A stretch of 25,261 nt of DNA, taken from NCBI RefSeq assembly GCF_001039355.2, contig NW_019775410.1, forward strand, positions 38,037 through 63,297, in the 5' to 3' direction. Of the stretch, positions 8,166 to 19,287 are shown piece by piece. Below the pieces are notes generated by a model. It did not search any database, was not told the origin of the DNA, and saw nothing but the letters and a program-made list of their open reading frames with translations. The position numbers and the translations under genes are program-made. This DNA is from Lingula anatina (lineage: Eukaryota; Brachiopoda; Lingulata; Lingulida; Lingulidae). Each line of letters opens with the position of its first letter. Position 1 is the stretch's first letter.

Positions 8166-9860
8166 CATACTTTTGAATATATTCTATTTTTTCCAATTTC
8201 TACCAATACAATTTTCAAAACTTTTTGTGTTTGATATAACACAAATGTAAATTATGATGATAAATGAATAATTAATTATGAGAAACTTAATCAATTTGGC
8301 TAGTTAGCATAATTAATTCTCATATAGACAGTTTGGTTGGTCTCATGGCCATGAGCAGGGCACAGATATGTTTTATTTGACATTGCAAACATTTGCAAAA
8401 AGGATTTGAGAAGGAATGGTGTCAGACATAACTTTATTGATTGTTTTTAACCAAACGTGTTAGCATATTTGAAATAGGTTATTTGCTGTAAACATGTTAG
8501 CTGTGAGTTCTGTGAAGTGATTGTTGCTTTTGAAATTTAACAACATCTAAGACTTAAAGCTACAGAAAATTAATTATAAATGATATTTTTTATCTGACAT
8601 TTTATTTTTTGTGAAAGATTCAGAAAAACTGAGATGTGGAATTTTAATAAATTTTAAGACTGAAGTAGCTATCACTTTATTTGAAATTTGAGGAAGTAAA
8701 ACTGCATAAGGAGAGGATGGTGTGTTTTTTATAGATTCATCTTATCATAGTTTTAAAGGAGCGTCAGATGTAGCGTTCATGGAATCTATCAATATCCCAA
8801 CATTTTACAGTAAACAGGTGGGTGTTGATGGTTAGAAACCTCACAGGTGTACTGGTGTGTTTGGCACATAATGTTTCAAAACTTCACATTGTGTAAGACT
8901 TGTGTCACACAAGATTGATTCATATTCTGTTCTATATTACTCAAGCTAGTACAGCCGGAGGAGGAAATGTTAAATGTTGCCTTCATGAAATAAATTATAT
9001 TTCCATATAAGTCAAATATTATGGCTTTTGGTACTTATTTGAAATATACATCAATTTCTAATGTTTTCAGCATTTTTTCTTAATGGTCTCAAAGATAATG
9101 AATTCAGTCACAGAAGCAAGATAGGTTTTCTTCTTTAAAGATACATATTAAGCAAGTACTTATATATGTCAAATCATTTCCACCATAGTGTTTTGAATAG
9201 TATTACTGAAGGAAATATGGATGAGCTTTGATACATTATGGTATTTCCTGAAAGATGATATTTGCACGGATATTTACTGTTTGCTTCCTGTGCCTCATGT
9301 ACTGGAGGAAAAAATTTATCATCAGAAATTTGAAGAAGGTGCAGTTTAAAACCTTTTTCTGCTGCCCAAAAGATTAATTAAAGAATTTAAGTTTTTTTTT
9401 TTTTTTTTGACATGTGGATTTGATTGTGTACAGAAACTGGTACTAATAATTTATCTATGTTACGAAATCTTTACAGTTGTTTTAAGTTTAATTTTTGAAG
9501 TGTTTCCTTCTCAAGCATATGACATTGTTACTGTCAAAATATTTTATATTGCTGAACATGACCAGGTCATGGGGTTTATATGTAGAAGTTAGTGACAGTA
9601 GGTGTGAAGATCATCATTGTTGTCACATACTTCATAATAACATAAGACATTCAACTTGACGTGGCACAATAAAGATACGGTCTATTTCTAAAAGGGCCTC
9701 AAGAAATTGACTTGTTTTTTTGGAAAGAGGAAGGAAGCTAAAATTAATGTTATCCTGGAGCTTGTTAAGTGTCCTTGACAATACCACTGTGTGACAGCGA
9801 GTGGGAGGAAGACCCTTGAATAGGACATGCACTTTCTAACACTAGTTATTTAGATCATGT
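8166..9860. other. Non-coding stretch
   Basis: AT-rich sequence without recognisable exons. A T17 run lies at 9392-9408. Open frames at 9407-9592 and 9632-9832 (minus) show no family features. Confidence 0.5.
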
Positions 9861-9861
9861 T

Positions 9862-9900
9862 GGGGGAGTTGTGGGGGGGGGGGGTTGAGAGGAGGGAGGG
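9862..9900 (+). repeat. G-rich tract with G-quadruplex pattern
   Basis: Four or more runs of at least three G within 39 bp (GGGGG, G12, GGG, GGG) with loops of seven bases or fewer between the usable runs. A second G-rich tract is at 9999-10020. Confidence 0.7.
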
Positions 9901-9998
9901 TTATCCACTTTGAATGACATACTACACTATTTAATGTCTGTAAAATAAAACAGGTTGACATCAGTATTCAGGGTAGGGTTAGTTTGGCCTTTGTTGAA

Positions 9999-10020
9999 GG
10001 GGGGTCGGGGGGGGGGGTGG
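9999..10020 (+). repeat. G-rich tract
   Basis: GGGGGG-TC-G11-TGG, possibly quadruplex-forming and close to the one at 9862. Confidence 0.65.
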
Positions 10021-10490
10021 AGAGATACAGTTACCATAATTTGAGTGTCCAATAGATGCCATGGGAAAATTGATGATAGCTTTCTTTTTCAGGACAAATG
10101 TCTTATTTCATAAATTATGATTTTATCTCTGATGTAATCTGAAGCTGATTACATTCCCTTCTGACAAACAACTATGGTGTATATCGTACTATATCATAGG
10201 GTGAGTAACTCTGGGTAGGCTAGTAGAGTGATAGGTAATACTGTTCCTTCCCCGTATGATTACCAAGGTCATACTATCTAATCTGAAATCTCGCTGGCAT
10301 TTGCAGTGGTAAAAAACAACCCCGCGAGGTACTGCGGTATACTTGGTGCATGGGATATTGAGACATGGAATGATATTCATGCTGTTTGTTTGTAAAATTG
10401 CTTCAAAGGAAAATAGTGTGAGACTTTAATTTCTGAGGAATAATTTTCATCTGTGAAAAAAGGGTTGAAGTTGAAAAAGTTGAATGGCAT

Positions 10491-10505
10491 ACACACGCGT
10501 GTGCA

Positions 10506-10559
<54 letters not shown>
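10491..10559 (+). repeat. (CA)n microsatellite with ACGCGTGTGC start
   Basis: ACACACGCGTGTGCACTC leads into about 25 CA units: a continuous alternating purine-pyrimidine stretch. Confidence 0.95.
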
Positions 10560-10560
<1 letters not shown>

Positions 10561-10757
10561 GGGAGAGGGAAACAGAGTTCTTTTAAGTTGTTTTTTTTTT
10601 TAAAGGGGCTGAGAGATAAGCTTTAAGATATTAAATTTATTATGTAAGTCTGAAAACAAAAACAATACTTTAAACTGAGTCAGAATAATAAATAGTTATA
10701 TTTATGATGAATAAGCTAGAGTTGGCCCTGTTATTGTGCAATGCTCCACCCAGTAAT

Positions 10758-10781
10758 GAGAGGGCTTGGGTGTACCCTCTC
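10758..10781 (+). other. Short perfect hairpin
   Basis: GAGAGGG at 10758-10764 pairs with CCCTCTC at 10775-10781 around a 10-base loop. It lies in a locally GC-richer patch of unknown nature and is not followed directly by a T-run. Confidence 0.3.
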
Positions 10782-13327
10782 GGAGCTGGAGTGTATGTAA
10801 CTCATCACAGGGACAATTTTTTTTCTTTTTGACTCACTTTGATCAAAGACCTCTAAATGAATTTTTAGCATCATAACAAGCCATTAAAATGGTGGCATGA
10901 ATAATCTTTCACTGTGGAGTAATAACAGGGTTAATATATTCAGATGGAACTGATGGGATAATTTAAGGTTGTGGTCATTCACTTTGATCCTTATCTGAAA
11001 GTTTGTCAACAATATTCCTTGGATGACCAAGCAGAAACCCCTCAACTGTGGTGACCCATTTAATGGTTTAGAAGATGACCGCTTCTCATTCTTTTCTGTG
11101 AATTCTGTATTACATCATCCTGACAGGACGTGCAATTTATTAATTTTTTTTTTTACATTTCTTGGTTTGGAATTGGGATATAGGTGGCAGCATAGGCCAG
11201 TCTTTTTTATTCAATATAGAAATATTGGAAGTATATCAGAGTATTTTTGCAACTGTCAGAAATAATTTCATTTAGTACAAAATAAATGGATGTTTACTTT
11301 TTTCTTCTACTTTAATTTACTTTGCCAAAATTGAAAGTTTCACATTGGAAAAACCAAGAAACTTCTATTCCTTCTTACCATAAGTCTGAAGAAGTCATCC
11401 AAATATGAACTCCTTATGTCGTCTGCCTTCTAAATGAAGCATGAACTATTTACTTCAGTAAAAAACAGTTGTGATTTTTGCCCTTTTAACTGTAAACTGA
11501 ACAGGTATTTTGGGGGCAAACATTCTGCTAATATTTTTAATTATTTGTGTTTGTGGAATGTATTATTACGTCCTGTGAAATGTTTGAATTGCATGGAACC
11601 TTTGATTATAAATATATCAGTGTGCCTCTTACATTTCTAAGAAAAAATCTAGTTTGAGTTTCTAAGGAAAATGTTCATTACTATAGCTTTCATTCTTTCT
11701 GTTAGTGTAATATTTTCTTTAAAGCAGAGCGAAGAGATAATTAAGTAATTTCATGTCTCTGTTAGTTTATGCATCATTAATTGTTTGTCTCTTTTTCCAA
11801 GAAAACAGTCGACCAATATTTTTGCGGTGAAGTATAAATTAACTCTTGTGTTGAGTCTAAATTTACTTTCTGCTTGTTGTTCAGAGTCTAAATGCAAAGA
11901 TAATTAGTTCAATGGGGTGGCTAATACACTATCGGCAGTTTAAGTATGATTTGATGGGAGCAATGGCAGTTTATTTTGATGAAGAGGAGGGGGAACAAGT
12001 GCACAAAATGGTGGAAAAAATGTTTTATTCAAGCTGTCAACAAAGGGGAAAATAAGAGAATGTACTCCCCAAAAGGTGTTTTTTAGGCATGGACCAAAAA
12101 CAATTTCACGATTTCCAAAAATCCCACTCAAGAAAATAGCATGAAAAAAGTGATTTTTTAATATTTTTTCAAGCCAAGATAAAAAGTTTACCAGCATAAA
12201 CCCAGGGGGCATTTGGGGGAGGGATATGAGTATAGCCAGAGATGTCTGCTTCTTACAAAGTCTAACATAAAAACAATTCTCCAGTATTTGTCCATGCCAG
12301 GCTCCTGCTAGCAGTTAGGGTTTTGTGGTCACATTTAAAGTGGTTTCATAAATTTATGACACAGACTTCTTGTCAGGCGACAGTGGATACATGTATACTT
12401 AGTATGAAAGCTGACCTGGGGCCAAACATATTTTGAGGACTTTGAGGAAAACAACTGAAGTGTGAAGCTGAACACTAGTTTAAACCATTCAAATAAAAGG
12501 GAACTATATGGAAGTCCTGGAGAATTGCTTTATTTTACTCCCTCACATGAATATCTTGATAAATAAAAGTTAAGATGTAAAGTATTTTTCTTATTTTCCA
12601 ATCAATAAATGAGAACTTCATGTCACATCTAGTTGACAGTTGGAGCAGGCAGCTCTGTAATGACTGTCTTCACACTGGAGTTTTTGGTGTACTAGCACTC
12701 ATACCAGTCAGTGCTTTTTTTTTTAACCAAGTGTCTCTTAGTGCAGTTGCATGGCCTCTCTGATAGTATGCACAATAAATAGACTCCCTATGCAAGACAC
12801 GTATATATAAATAGCTAGGTATATCACTATGGGGGGATTCACACAGTCCATGGCTCAGACAGCTCTGAACTGGTTTGATCTGAGGTGGTTTCCTGTATCC
12901 ACGTAGCAGAGGAGAGGGTACATGTATAAAGCATATCCTCAGCCCTTTTACATCCGTTGGTATACTTCAGTGATAAAGTCTCTTTCAATACACCTGGACA
13001 GGGCCTTATTACAAAGCAGAGATTTTTACTCCCCTCCACACAATTTTTTCCACTAGTTAAATTCCTGCTGTTATGTGAATTAATTGGCTGTGTCAGTAGG
13101 ATGGTTCTGTTGAAGTGGCTCTCATGCAGCAGGTTTATTAAGTTGGCAGTCTCTCAGAGTGTAGAAGTACATAATGTATCATTTATATTTATTTCCCACC
13201 CACCGTAAAATTAATTAGGGCCTTCATTGTATCGATGTATGGAGAGGAGCAATCAACTTGTGAGTGATTTTAGGCAGTTCTACTCCTCATAGTCTTTATT
13301 TTCAGGATGAATGCCAGTGAAACATAT
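10782..13327. other. Non-coding stretch
   Basis: No exon with family resemblance. Open frames at 11023-11265, 11434-11640, 11940-12212 (minus), 12839-13039 (minus) and 12957-13208 are low-complexity or random-looking and lack domains, partners or consistent splice sites. Confidence 0.5.
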
Positions 13328-13504
13328 AGGTCCCATTCAGAATAGGGGACTAACTAGTCCAAGGGTCAAATATGGTGACCTACTACAAAGCTAGTCATGT
13401 AATCCACTGATAGACACTGAATAAATATCCTGCAGAGAAGTATTCAAGTGTGTTGGCCATATTTGACCTTCGGACTAGTTAGTCCCCTATTCTGAATGGG
13501 GCCT
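13328..13504. mobile_element. MITE with 48-bp terminal inverted repeats (family 2)
   Basis: Left arm 13328-13375 begins AGGTCCCATTCAGAATAGGG and continues through GACTAACTAGTCC to GTCAAATATGG. The right arm 13457-13504 is its reverse complement with three mismatches by eye. An 81-bp centre has no reading frame. Element length is 177 bp, with no obvious target-site duplication. It resembles a short non-autonomous DNA transposon or foldback element. Confidence 0.8.
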
Positions 13505-14235
13505 TTTGACTCAGATGTAAACAGGGGCAGGATAAGGCCGGTTTAGACACATTCTAAAATTTTTGTCCTGTGAATGATCCTTTTTTTTACCTTTTTGGTC
13601 TCTGGTGTCATCAGAAAGCCTCCTACACTTTGTTATTCATGCATGGAGAGAGATAGCTAGGTGAAGTTGACTGCAAGAGCAAGATGAATGATAATAGTCA
13701 CAAGCCTGCATTCTTCTAAGGTGTGCTAAGACATGAACTTCTTTAGATCGAAAATTGGGTCTTATTTGTGTCATCTGCAACAAAAAATCAGAGGGTCCCC
13801 CATTGAGATTATCTAAAATACATGAACACCTGGTATTCATTAAAGTCATCATATGGTGTGAGTAAGTCTGATTTTTGGTCTGAAAAAGTTCTTGTCTGAA
13901 CAGGCTGTAGGTGAGTGAACCAGTCCCCGTGTCCCATCAGTATTCAATTCACGCTGTCCCCAGAACCAGAACAGGTAAAAAACACATGATTCACAGGGGG
14001 CTAGGGGAACCAACCAGTTCTATTAACCACTAATTGTTTTGGCAGAAAAACCACAAGCAAACATGTGGAAAAAGTAAGACACTGACAGATGAGTATATTA
14101 TAGGGAAACCGCTGAGCCTCGTCGTGCATTAAGTGTGTCTCTTGTATGACATGTCACAACGTGTCATAGCTGAGACCTATTTATAGTGTTTGAGCTGTCA
14201 TAAACTATGTTATGTAGAAATTCAGACACTTAAGC

Positions 14236-14257
14236 GTGACCAGTGGTTTCTGGTCAC
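14236..14257 (+). other. Perfect 8-bp hairpin
   Basis: GTGACCAG and CTGGTCAC pair around TGGTTT. No context for function. Confidence 0.3.
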
Positions 14258-14669
14258 TTTCCTGACACAAGTCATATTAAAAGTTAAAATGTTTTAAATG
14301 TATTTTTTGTATGTAAATAAATGTACCTGTCACTAAATGAGTGTCAATATTAAAACTGTGCATCAGGGGTCATTGTCTCATGAATTCCTCTACTGACAAG
14401 AGACAGAAAACCCATGTATGAGATGTGAACAAATTAATATAATTATACATGTTGCTGCTTTTAATAAATTCTTATATACTTGAATAAATATATATATAGT
14501 TATTTGAAAAACAGGAACAATGGAAATATATTCTTGGAGAAAATAGTGAACTTCTTTCAAATCTATATATATAATTTTTTCAGCTTTGATAAGCTGTTCA
14601 TATTTTTGTGTGTTACATAATTGTCTGCCCTTGTTTGACTTGATATGAAGTCAAGCTTGGTGTGATGTG

Positions 14670-14683
14670 GTCTCCATGGTAAC
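14670..14683 (+). promoter_or_regulatory. RFX X-box-like site
   Basis: GTCTCCATGGTAAC fits the X-box half-site pattern RYYNYY-N2-RRNRAC bound by RFX factors. Several matches to so loose a pattern are expected by chance in 25 kb, and no gene start is visible nearby. Confidence 0.2.
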
Positions 14684-16380
14684 CAATCTGCTCCATCCTG
14701 GTTCTTTTGGAAAAATGTTTTGTTCAAGACCAAGATCAGTTTCTTTTTATTTTTTGGTATAGCAGGACTTAAACAGGACCTACACAAGATCTTACACAAA
14801 AAATGTAGTTTCTCAAAGGGATGATAAGAAAGATAACAAACCAAATGTGTAACTTCAGCAAGATCTAACTGCAAAAATTAAAAGAAAAATTGGATTCTTG
14901 TGTTTTGTTTTGATGAGACGGTTTGTAATGCTTTACCCAGCAAGTATTACTTTAGAGAGCTAAGGGCTGCAGAATATCTACACTTGACAGAATTCCACAT
15001 TTTCCTAAACCAATGAGCAAGGTTTTAAAAAATCTCTTCATTTTTTAAAAGACATATGTTGTGGCATGATAAAAGTAATTAGGAAAGATCAGAGTGATAT
15101 CACCTTTTTGAAAAATGGTATCAAGAGTGAGCTCCATGCCTGGATGTCAAGTTCAGGGTTCTTTGTTATCACCTTCCTCACAGGAGCCCAGGTCTCAGTA
15201 TTGTGTACCAGGCATGGTTATTTGTTTATTTGGATAATTTATGCCGTGAAGTAGTATTTATTTAGATCAAGTTGTTTAGCACCAAAACTAGAAAAGCATG
15301 CATGCATTTCTAAGTTCTGCACAAAAAATGTGTATTAAGGATGTTAAGTGATCTTAATTAACAAATTTACAATCCTTTAAGTGATAAATACCATATTTGA
15401 TCAAATTAATTGCATACAAGTGCTTAAGATTTATGGTTATGAAAAGATAAATAGTTGTAGAAGGTTAAACAGGTCTCGCATGCTTAGGTTCTGTGTTTGA
15501 AATAAATATTCAAGTATGAAGAGAAGACAGATATCAGTGTTCACTCCACCTGTATGCCCTTGCTTTGTAGTGGCATTTGTCAAATTGTTACATAACTCTG
15601 TCATATCTACATATATTTGACATGTTTTACGTGTATACAAGTGACACTAAATGAAATGCAGCAGTTTACTGAGATGAAAAGATGATCAGGTTAAAGATTA
15701 AATTCAAATTGTCTGGTAAGATGGTAAAAACGTTTTTTTTAACTAGATTTATTTCATCTTGGTAGTCTTCAGCCTTGGACAAGGAACATCAGTACTCAAG
15801 TCTTAAAAGTCATTTATGTGTTTATGTAGCTGCAGAGAATCATAACGGAATTTGGCCTAAAGAAAATGGGCAATGTCTTCTCTTTGCTAATTATATACAA
15901 TAATTCATTTTGATTTGGTGAAAGTTTGTTTTAATTTCATTGAGGCGCTGAAAACAAAAGTTATTATGGAGCAACCAGAATTTTGAGAATGTATTTTTAA
16001 AATAAAATCACCAAGAAAATAAATGACACTGAATCCTTATATTTCTCTTTTATTTTGTCAAAATAATCATTCTACTCAGACCACCTAATATTATTACAAA
16101 CTTAAGATGCTCTTCATAACCTTTATCATATAAGTTTCAAATTTTGTCACAAAATGCAATGAAAAGAGTTTGAATTACCAATCACATGTCCAACTAAGTT
16201 AAAGGTAACTATGATAATATCAGTTTATGAACTGTAAATATGTACTCTATTTGAAGCACATCATCAAGGATATCGTAAAAATATTTGAAAGTCTTTAAAT
16301 CTCTTGCATTGGAATAAATTGCATAATAGAAATGAATTTAAATACAATCATCCAAATTAGATCAAGCACAAGCTGAAGAT

Positions 16381-16473
16381 TCAGGTATGTTAATTGAGTT
16401 TTTATGTTTTTATTTTTATTTATTTTTATTTTTATTTGAGTTTTTATTCAGGTATGTTAATTGAGTTTTTATG
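16381..16473 (+). repeat. 26-bp perfect direct repeat flanking a (TTTTTA)n tract
   Basis: TCAGGTATGTTAATTGAGTT plus TTTATG occurs at 16381-16406 and again at 16448-16473, separated by TTTTTATTTATT-type sequence. It looks like replication slippage or a target duplication around an inserted simple repeat. Confidence 0.6.
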
Positions 16474-16626
16474 GTATCATAATTAATGACAGGCAGCTTC
16501 AATAAAATAAAAGAGGGAAAGAAATAAACATTGTCAAATCAGTTTCATGTATTTTATTTTCATAAATATCTATAACTGCCAGTAGGGAAGTCAAGCATCA
16601 GATGATAAAACTTTTATATCAACAAA

Positions 16627-16885
16627 TTGAATCAAACAAAAATGGGTTGCTTAAGCAGAATAAAGATTCACACTCATAAACACAGCCAGAAAGCGAAATA
16701 TCAAAGTGGCCACAATATTTTAACCACACGTGAAACTTGTGGTTGTCACGCCGTGCCTGAAATGGACGGTCAAACACACATTGCCCAGGGGCCTGTACAG
16801 ACCCAGGACAAACCGCTGCTGACAATACAAGGTTATTGTCACCTACTTCATCCAAAACACCCCATCTGAGGTGTATGTCAGCCAA
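16627..16885. other. GC-richer island, open on both strands, unidentified
   Basis: The + strand is open for 80 codons (16627-16869) and the minus strand for 88 (16619-16885), in a patch with higher GC than its surroundings. Neither translation has a family I recognise. A 7-bp stem AACCACA/TGTGGTT sits at 16722-16744. It could be an old repeat, a conserved non-coding element or part of an unknown exon. Confidence 0.25.
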
Positions 16886-17629
16886 AAAATAAACAAGCTT
16901 AGAAGAGTGCTCCCATTTGATGAGAGTTGCTTTGTTGAATTTGTTTGTTCATTTTTTTTGCTTGGCTTATTTTTACTCATTAAATACAAATAATGCATGT
17001 TAGACCTTATAATTAATATATAGGAATAAAATAAATTGTCTTTGAAAGTATATCAGGTTTTCCTTATAAACAAGGTATATCTGGTGAGAAAATATAAAGT
17101 TGTTTTAGAGTTCAAGTATCCAATTTTTACTGATACCAAGTGAAATTCACCAGCCTCTATCTTTACAAGAGTGAGTTAATTATTTTAAGATTAGAACTAA
17201 AATTCTGATGGTAATTTTGTCATTGGCTTTGGATGTTGTATTTACTGGTGATTAAGGAAAATTGTTGAAATACTGAGGAAAAATAATATCCTGCAATGTT
17301 CAGGTCTAGCACATTTTCTTTCATTTCTTGTATATCAACTTTTGAAAATTTTGAATCATTTCTTTTAGCTCTAAGTAACAAATTATTGTTTTTGGAAAAA
17401 TTTATATATTTAATGAATGATAAATAATAGCAGACAACCACCCTCTGTGATAGATCGTGATCCCGTCACCACATCTTGTAATGGTTTGTTTTGAACACGC
17501 CCCTATGACCTCCAAATTGACGACCAGGTCTCCTGCCCACTGCTGTTGATATTTACGTCAACCCATCAAGGCAGGTTATCACACTGAAAACAGTTTGTTT
17601 TGTTGTTTTTGTGGTTCACCTCTCTACAG

Positions 17630-17702
17630 AGATAGTCAACCAGAGTTGCCGCAGAATAAGAGCGGAGACCTGGCCATCTCGGGGGACAGATCACTGCTGC
17701 AG
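17630..17702 (+). CDS. Candidate internal exon of an unidentified gene
   Basis: A polypyrimidine-like tract and TCTCTACAG end at 17629, and CTGCTGCAG|GTGCTC gives a donor at 17703. The frame, open from 17595 to 17795, reads DSQPELPQNKSGDLAIS then GDRSLLQ: hydrophilic, with GC content above the neighbours. The frame ends inside the MITE that begins near 17727. In vertebrates UCHL3 neighbours LMO7, but I see no LIM, PDZ or CH signature here, so no identity is claimed. It may be chance or an old repeat. Confidence 0.25.
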
Positions 17703-17726
17703 GTGCTCTGTCAACAACATGGTACC

Positions 17727-17981
17727 CTAGGGACCATTCCCAGACCCTATCGTATTTGCTGTGGATCGATCTATCTCCAAGGGGATTCTAGCTAAATTGC
17801 AATCAACTTAAGCAGCTTAGATGTCTGTCACGCCTACTGAAGCTGCAAGGGGGTAATTAATTATCGTTTAGCAGCTTCAGTAGGTGTACCAGACATCTAA
17901 GCCCCTAATGCTGAAAGCAATTTGGCGAGAAACCCCTTGAAGATGGAACGATCCTGTAAGATCCTGTATGGGAACCCAGTC
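17727..17981 (+). mobile_element. Foldback MITE, family 1 copy 2
   Basis: Left arm includes GATCGATCTATCTCCAAGGG followed by GATTCTAGCTAAATTGCA. The right arm 17919-17956 is its imperfect reverse complement, including CCCCTTGAAGAT. The centre is a second hairpin at 17816-17901. The same CACGCCTACTGAAGCTG and GGGGGTAATTAA(C/T)TATCGTTTA core is in copy 1 at 4933-5177. Outer limits are approximate. Confidence 0.75.
17816..17901 (+). repeat. Central hairpin of MITE copy 2
   Basis: Arms 17816-17846 and 17871-17901 (31 bp each, about three mismatches; CTTAGATGTCTG...CCTACTGAAGCTGC) flank a 24-base loop containing GGGGGTAATTAATTATCG. Confidence 0.85.
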
Positions 17982-18340
17982 ATATTGTCATGTGTCGATT
18001 CATAGATTAGTAGTAAAGACATAAGTCTTTTCAACGCATCATCACTAACACCATCACATCACTAATTTAAAACCCATCTATGCATTTCAGTTTGTTTATA
18101 GATATATATCCATCAGTTTCTCTGTTGACCATATTCAATCATTTCCTCAGTGATATTTATAATGAACCATGGATAAAGTGGTTTAAGCATACAGGTGATA
18201 CAGAGTTATCTAGTTTCAGCACATTTATTATCTTATTTGTTTACAAAATAGCATTCTAGTATAAGGTATATGGTTCCTGTTGGCCCTGTGTGCTCAGATA
18301 GTGGCCTGGGCTGACCTCTCTGGTGACAAACAGTTAGCCT

Positions 18341-18618
18341 TCCTCTCCCTGCCACTGTACAATAACACTCCTCCCTCTCCCTGCCACTGTATAATAACAC
18401 CCCTCCCTCTCCCTGCCACTGTACAATAACACCCCTCCCTCTCCCTGCCACTGTACAATAACACTCCTCCCTCTCCCTGTCATTGTACAATAACACTCCT
18501 CCCTCTCCCTGTCACTGTACAATAACACCCCTCCCTCTCCCTGCCACTGTACAATAACACCCCTCCCTCTCCCTGTCACTGTACAATAACACCCCTCCCT
18601 CTCCTTGCCACTGTACAA
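18341..18618 (+). repeat. 32-bp minisatellite, about 9 units
   Basis: Unit approximately CCTCCCTCTCCCTGCCACTG plus TACAATAACACC, with C/T variation. Successive TACAATAAC anchors are spaced 32 bp (18358, 18390, 18422, 18454). Because 32 is not a multiple of 3, minus-strand frames cycle through the unit without stops and produce spurious open frames. Confidence 0.93.
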
Positions 18619-19282
18619 TTGATGGAGAATTCATTGAAAGGCATGACAGGCAACTAGACCTCTAATTTTCTGAATTTGTGGATAAATGATGATCACTTTT
18701 CAGCTTACCTTTGATGATTTGAATGAAAGCTTAGATGGTTTCTAATAGTTTGCTGCTACCTATTTTGAAAATGATTATCTCCTTCAGCTTCTTCTCCCTA
18801 GTGGCTTAGATCAAAGCACAAGTTGGTTCCATTCCAAGTTCCATATGTAACATAATCTTTGAATTGTTCATCAGATAACAGTTGCCTTTAAATGATAGAT
18901 TTTGATCTCTTTTTATTTGCCTTTTATGCTGGTTTGAAATATCTGTTGTCATTTGTTACCTGCATTGCTTACATAAGTCAGAGGCAATTGAAATAAATAA
19001 ATGAATTGTTTTGTTGGAGACAACTTTGATTTAAAAACTTTCATTACTGTTGCAGAGGGTAAGATATATAGCCCTTCTTTAAACCAGAACAAAGTTAATT
19101 GGTGGGGCAGATAGGCCGGAGGAAGAGGGGGGGTCACTAAGTATAGAGCTGTTTTTGGCACCACATGCATGGTGTATGGGCCAAATAGAGGTGAATGGCC
19201 ATCCTGGGGGTAAGATGGGTCCAAGGTAACTGGTCAATATACAGAGATATATGGTCATCTTCAGGGTAAGATGGGCCCAAGG
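18610..19282 (+). repeat. Direct duplication, left copy
   Basis: From ACTGTACAATTGATGG to the ambiguous base, this segment is colinear with 19288 to about 19982 and roughly 95% identical by eye. It ends inside the first units of the 56-bp minisatellite. Confidence 0.9.
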
Positions 19283-19283
19283 N
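19283..19283. other. Ambiguous base (N) at duplication junction
   Basis: The only N in the window. It separates the end of the left copy from the start of the right copy. Confidence 0.95.
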
Positions 19284-19287
19284 CAGT

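Larger units (their letters stand above)
13505..16380. other. Non-coding stretch
   Basis: No recognisable gene. The longest open frame, 14563-14874 on the minus strand (103 codons), has a low-complexity lysine/leucine-rich end and no domain I can name. Small hairpin and X-box-like sites are listed separately. Confidence 0.45.

Noticed and set aside
14563-14874. 103-codon minus-strand open frame
   Set aside because: Longest simple frame after the gene, but no recognisable domain, low-complexity Lys/Leu stretches and no splice or promoter context.
17595-17795. LMO7 exon by synteny with vertebrate UCHL3
   Set aside because: The translation shows none of the LIM, PDZ or calponin-homology features, and synteny in an unknown invertebrate cannot carry the assignment.
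18233-18618. Minus-strand open frames with repeated GREREECYCTVAGRGR-type protein
   Set aside because: They are the 32-bp minisatellite read in successive frames; the unit lacks stops and 3 x 32 bp gives the protein periodicity. No splice sites or conserved domain.
18341-18618. CRISPR-like array (regular 32-bp period)
   Set aside because: Units are contiguous with no unique spacers, in an animal genome; this is a minisatellite.
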